A stretch of 64,000 nucleotides of DNA from Stomoxys calcitrans (lineage: Eukaryota; Arthropoda; Insecta; Diptera; Muscidae), in assembly GCF_963082655.1 (NCBI RefSeq), contig NC_081554.1:59773933-59837932 (forward strand), given 5' to 3'. Each line of letters opens with the position of its first letter. Within the stretch, counting starts at the first letter, position 1. Under the pieces are notes generated by a model. That model did no database searches. It was not told the DNA's origin and saw nothing but the letters and a program-made list of their open reading frames with translations. The position numbers were made by a program, and so were the translations under genes. Below, one piece after another: positions 33,386-43,759 of the stretch.

Positions 33386-34029
33386 ACAAAAACGATGTGT
33401 ATATCTCTGGGCATGTTCATTCGTTGCTGGCTCAACAATGACTGAAACGAAGATAATACGTGTCACTTGCCATCAACGCTAACGTAAAGGGCTGGGCGTC
33501 GCTAGAGTCTAGACCCAAATCCGCGTACGACAGAAACTGTTGTGCTTGTCAGAAGAAGAAAGATGATAGCCAAACTGTCACTTGTCTCCTTAGGAGAAGA
33601 GAGGTCTGACACAGCTAACTCTTCCAAAATTAAGCGAAATCGGTTAATAAATAAGCCATTTATAAGTGAAAGACCGTAAATCGGGAAATGGGTGTAAATG
33701 AAGGCTATATCCAAATATGATCCGATCAGCACCATATTCGGAAAGGATGTTCGATGTCTATTACAACCCAAGGTACTAAATTTCAGCAAAATCAAGAATT
33801 TATGGGATTTATGAGGAAAGACCCTAAATCGGTAGAACGGTCTATATGGGGGCTATAGCCAAATAGGGTCCGATCTGAAAGATACTTAAATCGGGAGATT
33901 GGTCTATAAGGGGGCTATATTAAGATGTTGTCCGATATGGGCCATACACGATATGGCTGTCAAGGGTCCGAAGACTACAAACAGCGTCAAATTTTATGAA
34001 AACTATAGTAAAAACCCAACTGAACGACA
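33386..34029 (-). repeat. diverged VYMGAI-related sequence
   Basis: GGCTATATCCAAATATGATC (33707), GTCTATATGGGGGCTATAGC and GTCTATAAGGGGGCTATATT are spaced near 60-130 bp apart. They are clearly related to the core but more decayed. The first 150 bp are unassigned. Confidence 0.5.
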
Positions 34030-34387
34030 CAAACAATCATAAAGGGCTCTAGAAGTCAAATCGGGAGATCGGGTTACATGGGACCTATATCAGGTTTTAG
34101 ATCGATTCGGACCGTACTTGGCACAGTTGTTGGAAGTCATAACAAAACACTACATGCTCAATTTCGCCCAAATCAGACAAAAAATGCGGCGTGTAAGGAC
34201 TCAAGAAGTCAAATCGGGAGATCGGTTTATATGGAAGCTATAACTAAATCTGAACCGATATGGCCCATTTCCAATTCCCAACGACTTATTAAGTGTCTAT
34301 GCAAAATTTCAAGCAGCTAGCTTTGCACGTTCGACCGCTATTCGACAGACGGATGGACGGACATGGCAAGATCGACTCAGAACGTCA

Positions 34388-34833
34388 CACAGTTGGATGG
34401 AAAAAAATAAGTGGAAATAGGCGTGCCATTTTAGAACGAATAGTGATATCTTCATGGAATTTTACATGGTTATAGCTGAGGTGTTATCCAGTTTATAGGC
34501 AAAAAATTACACTTTTGTGAAAAATAAAATTCAAATTAAAAATATCATAAAACAAAAACTACTAAAGGTATCGTTCTAATTTTTCACAAATTTGTAGATG
34601 AATATCTATTTAAAAAAATGAGTAAAAATTGTGCCCACATTTCTTGATGAAAACGCCCAAAATCCCCCCACTGGGGAAAGATGTTTGCAATATTGGCATT
34701 TTTTAGTAAAATATTCATAGAGACCTCAATTCTTGGATGGCGCCAAAAATATTTTTTTTGCTTGCAATTAGTTATTACTTGGGACAATGAAAATATGTTA
34801 TAAAGTTGGGGATCTCAGCTTTGCGTTTTTTCC

Positions 34834-34874
<41 letters not shown>

Positions 34875-35412
34875 GCCAATATCGTACTTCACAGATCTCC
34901 TATTAGAGTTGAGACTTAAAACGCATCTACATTAAGTCTTCTTTACATTACAGTAAGCAAAATTGATAGAGCTTGGCCTTAGCATATATCGCGACAAAAA
35001 AATAGTCATTTTTATAAGCTTTCCAAATCAGTTAAAAAATCGGTTCAGAAATGCTTTCACAAGCAACAAAATAAGAGACCAGCCTCTGCGATAATTACAA
35101 AAAAAATTGTAAGTCAAATTTCTTGGACACTATAGAAGATATTCCGAACATTTAGGCCAGTTTTTTATAGGGCTTTTTAAGCACTTTCCAGCAAAAAACC
35201 ATTCGCTTTTGACAGCCCGAACAAAATTTTGTAGGGCCGAGGCGACCAAATTTGAAGGTCCACCAACGGGCCCCTTGGACTTCTAGGGCCCTGAATTTTG
35301 CATATAAACTGGATAACAACTCAGCTATAGCCATGTAAAAATTCATGAAGATATCTCTATCTGTTCCAAAATGGCAGACTTATTTCCATTTATTTTTCTC
35401 CATCCCACTGTG
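34388..35412 (+). mobile_element. Transib-like non-autonomous DNA transposon, 1025 bp
   Basis: Inverted terminal repeats of about 110 bp (34388-34497 and 35303-35412) start CACAGTTGGATGG and CACAGTGGGATGG. They are flanked by 5-bp duplications CGTCA (34383-34387) and CGTCG (35413-35417). A related repeat at 7456-7473 shows the uninterrupted target. CACWRTG termini and a GC-rich 5-bp CGWCG-type duplication are, as I recall, Transib hallmarks. The interior is AT-rich with a 35-T run (34836-34870) and encodes no transposase. A hAT or other superfamily origin is less likely given the 5-bp duplication. Confidence 0.75.
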
Positions 35413-35434
35413 CGTCGTGACGATCAAGAATATA

Positions 35435-36074
35435 CAGTCAAACTTCTCTATAACGCACTTCCCTATAACGAATTGTTCTCTATAACGAATAAAAATTGAT
35501 AACACAAAAATCAGCCTTTTGAGAACGGGTAAAGAATTAACGGGATTTTGTGAGCCCTTCAGCTACTAATAAATTTAGTCAACTCTGCATTTGGAAAAAT
35601 TTTTTCGGGCTGCTAAATCTTAATTTGTGGTCCATTCTCCAAAATTTTTGCTGAAAAGTGTTCAAAAATTCCTACGAAAAAGTCCGCTTGATGTTTACAA
35701 TATCTCTTCTGGCCTCGGGGACTTTCGACTTTTTCAAATTTTGTTGCACAGGCCATCTTTGTCCGAAATGGATGTTTGGGTTTTTTAGTGAAAAATTCGG
35801 GTAGATTTTATTTTTTGTTTTTTAAGGACAGTTTTATATGCAAAATTCAAAATTTGGGACCTTCAAATTTTGGACAGAATCTCTTTAACAACTCAGCTTT
35901 AACCATTCAAAATTTGAAAGAGTTATCTTAACCCATTCTCAAACGGCGGATTTTTTTACCATTTGTTCGTTTGTTTGCATTCAAGTCAAATTAAACCTTA
36001 TTTTGATCAGTTTCTCTATGACGTATGACGTATTTCGTCGATCCCCAAATGCTACGTTATAAAGAACTTCGACT
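35435..36074 (+). mobile_element. pogo/Tc1-like non-autonomous DNA transposon, 640 bp
   Basis: The ends read CAGTCAAACTTCTCTATAACG (left) and, inverted, CAGTCGAAGTTCTTTATAAC (right), with TA on both sides (35433-35434, 36075-36076). Joining the flanks with one TA restores the family string AAGAATATATATACTTTATG. There is no transposase frame. CAGT termini plus TA duplication fit pogo/Tigger-type elements. Part of the interior (35887-35975) resembles the inner side of the neighbouring Transib-like right terminus. Confidence 0.8.
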
Positions 36075-36154
36075 GTATATACTTTATGGGGTCTTTGACG
36101 AATATTGCGCGGTGTTACAAACGGAGTAACTAGATTATTATACCCCCATCCCAT

Positions 36155-36427
36155 GAAAATGCAAATTTTGCCTATGAACATTCCACTAAGGAACAGGGGC
36201 ATACTTCTCACATATCAATGAGTGCAGTCCAATTCAAGTTTAAGCTCAATAATAAGGGGCTTCCTTTTGATAGCCAAGTCTAAACGGCGTGCCGCATTGC
36301 GACACCTCTTTGAAGAGAAGTTTTACATGGCATAGTACCTCACAAATGTTGCCAGCATTAGGAGGAGAAACCCAACGCTGAAAATTTTTTCTGATGGTCT
36401 CGCTAGGATTCGAACCCAGGCGTTCAG
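36155..36427 (-). mobile_element. SINE-1, 5'-truncated
   Basis: Read on the minus strand it runs from CGAACGCC-like head sequence (B box CCTGGGTTCGAATCC) to the 3' end GGCAAAATTTGCATTTT. The first 30-40 bp of the tRNA head are missing. Imperfect flanking repeats CCCCATCCCATG and CTCCATCCTAGG (36144-36155, 36429-36440) suggest a target duplication. Confidence 0.85.
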
Positions 36428-36455
36428 CCTCCATCCTAGGGTGGTGGGTATAACT

Positions 36456-36631
36456 AGAGAGCAGATGAAATGTTGAAGCTGAGTCTGTAATGGCCCGAGC
36501 CTATAAATAGTGTTTTTGCAAGCAGTACAAATGTTGCTCTGACTAAATGTCAACACCTTGGTGGCCAGTTCCTGCTCCCATTGGCGATCATAATTTTCAG
36601 TTAAAAAATCTGCGGTATCTACCAATTTCAT
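36456..36631 (-). CDS. candidate exon or gene fragment, unknown
   Basis: From ATG at 36631 the minus strand encodes about 58 residues of balanced composition (MKLVDTADFLTENYDRQWEQ, then ELATKVLTFSQSNICTACKN and LGPLQTQLQHFIC). It runs straight into VYMGAI repeat DNA at 36456. A CxxC pair is present. It does not match any retroelement in the window and I do not recognise the family. It may be a host exon cut by repeat insertion, or part of an unidentified element. Confidence 0.3.
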
Positions 36632-37065
36632 GGTAAGAGAAGAATTTTTGCCAATTTTTCGGTTTTGAAGAAGGTTGGGTGGGGTGGTTTTTGAAAAAAA
36701 TGTGTAAGAATGTCCGGCCGTCCGTTAGAACACTGTGGAATCACTTGGGAAGGAAAAGAATCATCCGCTCGAAATTTTTTCAAATACTTTTTAGTGGTGT
36801 AGTTGGTTGGGTCAAATCGCACCACAGATTCCACGATTTGACTGCTAGAGTCGCCGGTGGACACATATATTATGCTCGTTTACGACTGTTTTGAACACCC
36901 TTTAAAATAGTCCTAATCGCTCCATAACCTGACATAGTTCGTATATAAAAACCGAGGACACGATTTGCGTTATTGAGCCCTCAAAGGAGACACTTTTTAT
37001 CCAATTAAGCTGAAATTTACATCCCATTAAAAGTGATCGTTCAATTTGACTACAAAAAATTCTTT
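36632..37065 (+). repeat. diverged VYMGAI-type repeat
   Basis: GTCCGGCCGTCCG (36711), CATCCGCTCGAAATTTTTTC, GGTGTAGTTGGTTGGG and CATAACCTGACATAGTTCG are decayed versions of ordered blocks in the 16195-17386 copy. The first 70 bp are unassigned. Confidence 0.55.
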
Positions 37066-38195
37066 CTGAATTTGACTTACACCACTCGTCCATATGCCAA
37101 AACTAGTTCAACGTATAGAAAAGTACTTTGTATTAAGTTTTCACTGTCTCCGTTCAAGATGACAAAGTGTCATCCAATCCTTGTCGGTAATTCGAATTCT
37201 CCCCAACAATATGACATGCCAAGTGGCGGCGAAATATGAATGTTATAAAATCACTTCATAGTGCTGTTTCGTGGTTTGTCGTACACCACACTGTGCTCTT
37301 TTTTTTCTATAGACAGGATTTTATATTCGGGGAAAATGTTCACATTCGAAGAAGAAGAAAGAGGAGCGTACATTTGGAATGCCTGTGGAGGGGCTATGAA
37401 AAATTACCTTCTATTTTCCTTTATGGATTTCTGCTTCTTCCACTGCTTTTGCTTCTATTTGCTCTTGTTGTTGTTGTTGTTCTTGAGCTATCCCATAAAA
37501 TTATGTAAAATTCTATTTTGTATTACACCAAATTCTTTTGTTATGGATTTTTTCTTTACTACTTTGTTTTGAGATTTTTTCCCAACACTAGAACTAAATT
37601 TAAGGACTTTTTTTCAATTTCTTTTCAATTGGTATTGTAATAAATTTAACACTTCACAAGTTTTTTTTCCTGGCTTGCAGCTGCTGCTTATACAATTTTC
37701 TTCGTTTTCCAAATTGATTTTCTTGTTTGGTTATAATAAAACAAAAAACACAAAATTTTCTCCTTTTTCCGACAATCTTCTTTTGATTTTGCAAAGCCTG
37801 GGTTTAGAGTGAGCGTTTTAGCACATTTGAATTTTGCAACAAATTTGCCGTTTTCATAAAAACAGCAAATAATTTGATGTGGTTTTTATGAAAATTTGTT
37901 AACTTATTTTCATAGAATCGACGCGCTGCCATTTCTCGTTCCGGAGGACGTCTTTAGTGATGACTGAATTTTTCTGTACTGATTGAAAATTTTTATTGCT
38001 CTCCTTCGTTGTGGCAGTCAGACAGGCAGCAGCATAAACCTGGACAACCTTTTCATCATTGCTTTCATGCACAAAAAGGACATTTGCAGAAATGTTAAGG
38101 GGAGTATGAAAGCTTTTGCAGCTTGAAGAAAAGAAGCTTAAAAAAGAAAACGTTTGTTTTAAAAATATGCGAATACATTGAATATTCTAAGGAAA
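37066..38195. other. unique AT-rich region
   Basis: T-rich and (TTG)n-containing DNA (37465-37485) with no repeat family. The plus frame 37261-37572 is dominated by phenylalanine and leucine from T-rich DNA, so it is not called. Possibly intronic or intergenic. Confidence 0.45.
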
Positions 38196-39350
38196 TAAAA
38201 ATTTAAAAATATTTTCCCAGTGAAATAAATTTTGACAAAAATTATCCAGAAAAATGCAAGTTTTACAATATTTTGCAGAAACAAAATTTCCTATAGAAAT
38301 GCAATTTTTACACAATTTCCTAGGAAATGTAATTTTAAAAATGTTTCCCAGTGATATAAGATTTTAAAAATATTTCTCAGAGAAAGGAAATTTTGTCAAA
38401 ATTTCATTTCTCAAAAAAAATTTCCCAGAGAAAGGAAATTTTGGTAAAATTTCCCAGAGAAAGGAAATTTTGGTAAAATATCCCAGAAAAAGGAAATTTT
38501 GACAAAATTTCCTATACAAATGAAATTTTGACAAAATTTCCTATAGAAATGAAATTTTGACAAAAATTCCTATAGAAATGAAATTTTGACAAAATTTCCT
38601 ATAGAAATGAAATTTTGACAAAATTTCCTAAGAAATGAAATTTTGACAAAAATTCCTATAGAAATGAAATTTTGACAAAATTTCCTATAGAAATGAAATT
38701 TTGACAAAATTTCCTATAGAAATGAAATTTTGACAAAATTTCCTATAGAAATGAAATTTTGACAAAATTTCCTATAAAAATTAAATTTTGACAAAATTTC
38801 CTATAAAAATGAAATTTTGACAAAATTTCCTATAAAAATGAAATTTTGACAAAATTTCCTATAAAAATGAAATTTTGACAAAATTTCCTATAAAAATGAA
38901 ATTTTGACAAAATTTCCTATAAAAATGAAATTTTGACAAAATTTCCTATAGAAATGAAATTTTGACAAAATTTCATATAGAAATGAAATTTTGACAAAAT
39001 TTCCAATAGAAATGATATTTTAACAAAATTTCCAATAGAAATGATATTTTGACAAAATTTCCTATTGAAATGAAATTTTGACAAAATTTCCTATAGAAAT
39101 GAAATTTTGACAAAATTTCCTTTAGAAATGAAATTTTGACAAAATTTCCTATAGAAATGAAATTTTGACAAAATTTCCCAGAGAAATAAATTTTTGACAA
39201 AATTTGCCAGAGAAGTAAAATTTTTAAAAAATTTCTTTGAAATTTCCCACAGAAATAAATTTTTGATAATATTTTTTATTGGAAACGAAATTTTAACAAG
39301 AATTAGGTTTAGAACTAAAATTTTAATAAAAATTCCCAAGAAAAGCAATT
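38196..39350 (+). repeat. 29-bp palindromic minisatellite, array 1
   Basis: About 35-40 units of a 29-bp monomer, best preserved at 38510-39180 (exact 29-bp step, e.g. 38701 to 38730). The monomer contains the perfect dyad GAAATTTTGACAAAATTTC and a second, ATTTCCTATAGAAAT. Edges at 38196-38500 and 39180-39350 are decayed. Sub-variants (CCTATAAAAAT against CCTATAGAAAT) occur in blocks of adjacent units, a sign of local duplication. Confidence 0.95.
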
Positions 39351-39352
39351 TT

Positions 39353-39615
39353 TATCCTAGTCTCGCAAGCTCGTCTGCTCTTCAATTCCCTGGATATCTA
39401 TCTCTGTGGCCCGGCCCATAGAACAGGTAAGTTTTGAACTGTTCAACTATCTCGTTGAGAAATCTGCGACAGTCCAGGAATAAGTTTTCCAAGGATTTGA
39501 TAGCTGTCTGAAGAGATATTTTTACCAAATATCTCTGAAGAGATATTTTTACCATCACTTCTTTAACTGTAAAGATATCCGCTTGATACACAATGCAGTG
39601 ATCGCGTAACATTCA
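39353..39615 (-). pseudogene. NL-B RNase H fragment (minus strand)
   Basis: On the minus strand: DHCIVYQADIFTVKEV, then IKSLENLFLDCRRFLNEI and EQFKTYLFYGPGHRDRYPGN, leading to ADELARL-like sequence. These match the RNase H of the copy at 43985-45190. A short direct duplication (GAAGAGATATTTTTACCA twice, 39509-39555) breaks the frame. Confidence 0.8.
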
Positions 39616-39639
39616 CTGCGTAATCCACACTGCACACGT

Positions 39640-39842
39640 AATCCATCGGGCGAGTCCGAACGGCATTCCGCAGTGCGACACCTCTTAAAGAAGTTTTACA
39701 TGGCATAGTACCTCAAAAATGTTGCCAGCAATAGGAGGGAAAAACCATCGCAGATAATTTTTTCTGATGGTCTCGCCAGGATTCGAACCCAGGCATTCAG
39801 CGTCATAGGCGAACATTCTAACCTCTGTGCTACGGTGACCTC
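39640..39842 (-). mobile_element. SINE-1, 3'-truncated
   Basis: Reads on the minus strand from GGTCACCGTAGCACAGAGG through the B box GGGTTCGAATCC to CGTTCGGACTCG. The last part of the body is missing. It abuts the NL-A endonuclease start at 39843. Confidence 0.88.
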
Positions 39843-39844
39843 CG

Positions 39845-40080
39845 GGTCGTCCATAGCTTCTGAATTAAGGCAATATGAATCTTGCCCTTGCTGATTTTCT
39901 ACATCAGAGCATTAGTAGCTGTCTCGTTCCGGTGGGGGTTTATCTGGATGACCTCAATAATTAGTCCTCCATTAGATGGGCTTCTTAAGAGTGGGTTATG
40001 GTCTCATCGTCTGCTTCCTGTTCTTTGGCTGCATTGAGTCATTTCCCGTCGCTGCCCTGCCTGATGTTTAAGTATTAGGA
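39845..40080 (-). pseudogene. NL-A ORF2 start (endonuclease N-terminus), minus strand
   Basis: IIEVIQINPHRNETATNALM then KISKGKIHIALIQKLW is read in the minus direction at about 39975-39860. It is the same opening as ORF2 at 703 in the plus copy. It is cut by SINE-1 at 39842. Confidence 0.75.
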
Positions 40081-41650
40081 TCTTTGCCTATCCTAGTCCT
40101 CCGAATCTTGAGAAAGTCGGTAATGGTTCCATCATCGGGACCCTGTTCATTAGGCTTTACTGAGACTACCGTCCCTGCACTGCCTGATGTTCCAGTATTA
40201 GGATCTTTGCCTATACCAGTCTTCCAAATCTTGAGTAAATGGGCTTCTGGGAGTAGGTTATGGTCTCATCGTAGGCTCCCTGATGTTTCAGCATTAGGAT
40301 CTTTATCCATCCTAGTCTTCCTAATATTGAGAAAGTCGTTGATGGTTTCGTCGTCGGGTCCCTGTTCGTTAGGCTGTATCGGGTCTCTCGCTCCTGCATT
40401 GCCTGATGTTTTAGTATTAGGTTCTTTACTTATCCTAGTCTTCCCAATATTGAGAGAGTCGGTGATTGTCTCGTCGTCGGCCCCCTGTCCGTCAGGCGGT
40501 ATTGAGTGTCCCCCTACTGCACCGCCTAATGGCTTAATATGAGCATATTTGCCTATCCTTCCCAATCTTGAAAAAGACAGCCATGGCCCCGTAATACTCC
40601 ATGCCTTTAGTCTTACCCAAACTTGTCACGGAGACTTGACCAATGCGAAATATCCTTCCTCCTACTCCCTGTGGAAAATCTCCCGTTTCTCCACAACCAA
40701 TTCTTGGTTTTGCTTGTTTAGGACCTCCATCATGCGTTCCGTCCCGATTTTTGAGCTGTGATCTTCTTTCTCAGAAGATCGTGCTATGCGAGCCAGGGAG
40801 TGTGGATACTTCCAACGAGTTGGCATCAATACATTCCGCTGAAGCAAAGCGCAGCGTTAAGATGTCCCCTCTATACTCGCAGCCCATCATTTGTATGGGT
40901 GGAACCTCTACAGAGTTCCACACATGTTCGATAACCCGTTCGTTTACTAAATGCCTCATCTGGGACCGATGACCTGGTGGAATCCTGCCGGAATAATAAC
41001 CAATAACGATGACTACATAGGCCATCACATCTCTGTTGCGCTTCCTTCCTACTTCGGCGTAAGAGAGCAGCTCCTTACCTTTCTCCGCGACCATCTTCAC
41101 CTTCCGTGATGGCTGTGGGAGCCTTTTGAAAGTCACAGTCCTCCATGAAGACTCAGGGTCCGTGCGCGCTTCATTCGTTGCTATTGTGACTTTGTCTCCC
41201 TCCGAAGAACACTGTCTGGATTTTTCAAGGCGGGAGGGCTGGACAGGTCTTCCCAGAGTACTTGAAAGCTCAGAACTTTTTTTCTTCTTCAGCGTCTTGG
41301 CAGTGTTATGCACTTCAGGAGATCTGATTCTTTTTCCAGCTTCCTTAGAAGTGCTTGAAATGTCAATTCTATCCCCTCGAACATCCTGCGCTTTCGCCCT
41401 ATTAAGCAGCCGGTTAACACTCCTCTGTCTCCTTCGACGTAGACCGGATCGCTTTCTCGGTCTGCTTGTGAGCTTAGCAAAACCATCGCTCACTTCTGCT
41501 GTGGGGATCGGAAACACCACATTTACTTAAAGGCTGGGGACGAACTGTGCATCCCTACACATTTGTTAGTCTGACGGTTGGTTGTGCACTTGAAGCATTA
41601 CTCTCGACTACAGGTGCTAAGGCACTCACACCTATAGGAGGGGAGGACAT
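40081..41650 (-). pseudogene. NL-A ORF1 (gag-like), almost full but frameshifted
   Basis: The main frame is 40771-41520, extending 5' to about 41645 by frame. It encodes a basic N-terminal region (RPRKRSGLRRRRQRSVNRLL), then SSWRTVTFKRLPQPSRKVKM, then RIPPGHRSQMRHLVNERVIE and GCEYRGDILTLRFASAEC. A frame change near 40780 continues as RMMEVLNKQNQELVVEK, matching the 17-469 copy. The C-terminus (40565 down to 40080) is made of four or five degenerate units of about 41 residues (DDETITDSLNIGKTRI, DDETINDFLNIRKTRM). I recall similar ORF1 proteins with a DUF4780-like domain; unverified. Confidence 0.75.
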
Positions 41651-41654
41651 TTAA

Positions 41655-41810
41655 TTTTCTGTAAAATTGAAATTTAAAGAAAATTTCCTATAGACATGAA
41701 ACTTGGGGAATTTCTTATGAAAATAAAATTTTAACAAAATTGCCTTAAAAATAAAATTTTGATAATATTTTCCATAAAATATTGTATAAATTTTGAGAGA
41801 TTTTTTTTAT
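41655..41810 (+). repeat. 29-bp minisatellite, decayed small array
   Basis: Four or five diverged units such as GAAAATTTCCTATAGACATGA and AAAATTTTAACAAAATTGCC. They are related to the arrays at 38196 and 51440. Confidence 0.65.
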
Positions 41811-42429
41811 GCTATGTTTAAACTCAATTCAAAGCCTTTGCTTGTTGCATCTCCAATAACCCTTGCATTTTATACAGAACCAGATCAATTCGTTGCATTC
41901 AATTTGACTTCTCTCGCCGCACTTAGTTTTGCATGCAAAAATTGTAAAATTCTGCTACATTCATTGTCACATGGTCACGTTATAAAAAATTAAAATAAAC
42001 AACACCAGTTAAATTATATAAAAAATTGTTTTAAATTTCTATCTACAAAACAGCAGTTGTAAAAATAAAATGTAACAATAACAACTTAATTTGAATTTGT
42101 AATTCCCTTGGGGATGAAGCACATTTATGATAGCAGTTAGTTAGTAACTTGGCGACAGTATTAAACATTAGTACACCAGATGGGACTTCCTCACTTAGGC
42201 CAATGGGACTTCCTTAATACCCCAATTTAATCCCAATCTCATACCGAAGGTGCCAAACCTATGGCGGCTATGACTTTACGCTCCACAAGTGCAAAGGTTG
42301 CAATTTATATTTCGGATTTAGTTTATTAAGCTGTTTCTTTGTGGGAAATATCCAATCCAATGATCTGGTTATTTCGAGTCCAGGAAAGTTAAAATCTGAA
42401 TACAATTACAGTTGTAAACTAGAAAGCTG
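41811..42429. other. unassigned AT-rich sequence
   Basis: No repeat family or domain is recognised. The plus frame 41793-41993 begins in decayed minisatellite and has no motif. Confidence 0.4.
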
Positions 42430-43010
42430 AAGGTGTATAGAAGCGGTGGGGTTGGAAAATCAGAAGCCGACTCAGCAGTTGTTGCTGAAAACTTGTCTGA
42501 GGAAGTTTCGACCACATCCTCAAAAAGCTAGCGGATTGTGGAAAGCTAAGCTGCCTCGATCGAAACCGGAGGGGAAAGCATCCAGACGGGACCTAATAAG
42601 CCCTGTGTGGGTGAGTCATCCAGTGGGATTGGGCTCAAGGTGTGCGCCAGTGGGGACAAACGGAACTCAAAAGGTACTTCAACAGCAGCAGCTTGTGAAG
42701 CATCTAAGGAGGAATCGTCCACACCTCAAGTGTACAGTGTCCTGAGGAAGAGTGGTTCCAATACTTTATCAACTGCCCTTGGATGCGTAAGGAAACTAAC
42801 TTATCATGACAAGATCGAACGAATCTTGGGAAGATGACCTCCTGTAGGACTCAGATGAGGAGGCTTATGCGACAGTGGTGAAAATTCTGAAACCTGACTA
42901 TGGTCCGGTTTCTTCAGATAAATCTGCACAAGTGTAGGGCCGCTTCGTCGGCACTTAAGGTCAGGAGAATTTGACGTGGTTCTTATCAGAGAACTGCATG
43001 AGACCCAAAA
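42430..43010 (+). pseudogene. non-LTR ORF1 end and ORF2 start, decayed
   Basis: The 42607-42837 frame (SSTPQVYSVLRKSGSNTLST, then KLTYHDKIERILGR) resembles a hydrophilic ORF1 C-terminus. Further on, FLQINLHKCRAASSALKVR (about 42910-42965) is the typical start of a non-LTR endonuclease, followed by FDVVLIREL, cut by the tandem duplication at 42985. It may be an NL-A relative or a separate family. Confidence 0.55.
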
Positions 43011-43220
43011 TTTGGCATTTCATAGCCATTTTGGCCAAAGCAATTGTCTGTATCGCATGCCACATAAAAACAAAATTAGCTAAAAACACACGCACAAGTA
43101 CAATCAGAGAACTGCATGAGACCCAACATTTGGCATTCCATAGCCATTTTGGCCAAAGCAATTGTCTGTATCGCATGCCACATAAAAACAAAATTAGCTA
43201 AAAACACACGCACAAGTACA
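42985..43220 (+). repeat. 118-bp direct tandem duplication, two units
   Basis: Units 42985-43102 and 43103-43220 are nearly identical, each starting ATCAGAGAACTGCATGAGAC and ending CACGCACAAGTACA. The first unit begins inside the endonuclease fragment, so the duplication followed or accompanied retroelement decay. Confidence 0.9.
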
Positions 43221-43759
43221 ATAGAGAAAGAAAGATAGAGAGAGAGACGCGCGAATGTTTTAGTAATCGTTCAGTGGATGTGATTTTCAATTTAGTCGAA
43301 GGACATCGTGGTTTGTTTACAAATGAACACCACTCAGATGAGTGCCATATGAAGCCAAAGCAAGCAAAGGAATGAGACAACAAGTTTTGTTGAGCGGCAT
43401 AAATATACTGTTTTGTTATTTAGCACTTGCTTTTTTATTATTGGATCAGAATTGGTTTTATCAGTGACGCACGTGCTGTCTGTCTCCGTCCGTTCAAAAG
43501 TGACAGATTTTCTTCCATTTGCTTCTTTACCAAAGCCATTACAAAGCACGCAAATTAGTTTCAGAAATTATAACTTTGAAAGGTAGCTGAGTGTGTCTGT
43601 CTTCTATACAGTTGCGCTCAATGTGAGCCATCATGAGTATTGATGTAAATGCGAAATATGATTAGGAATCATTATACTCATCGACAAAAACACTTATAAT
43701 AGCTCAACGAATTTAAAGAAGAGAGTCGTAAGCGTCAACAACGATTGCTGGTATAAGGT
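43221..43759. other. unassigned sequence
   Basis: It starts with a GA-rich patch (43222-43250). No domain or family is recognised. Confidence 0.4.

Larger units (their letters stand above)
34030..36455 (-). repeat. VYMGAI-type repeat copy split by three insertions
   Basis: Pieces at 34030-34382, 35413-35434, 36075-36154 and 36428-36455 join into one continuous family sequence: ...GACATGGCAAGATCGACTC / GACGATCAAGAATATA / TATACTTTATGGGGTC / CCATCCTAGGGTGGTGGG. The interrupting elements are Transib-like (34388-35412), pogo/Tc1-like (35435-36074) and SINE-1 (36155-36427). Confidence 0.85.

Noticed and set aside
34836..34870. 35-base T run as a poly-A tail of a minus-strand retroposon
   Set aside because: It lies inside the Transib-like element bounded by clear inverted termini, and no retroposon body or target duplication adjoins it.
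37261..37572. 103-codon frame with apparent membrane segments
   Set aside because: The Phe/Leu-rich translation comes from T-rich DNA with (TTG)n. No start context or homology that I recognise.
40084..40542. 152-codon plus-strand frame
   Set aside because: It is antisense to the repeated C-terminus of NL-A ORF1, whose minus-strand reading matches the copy at 17-469.
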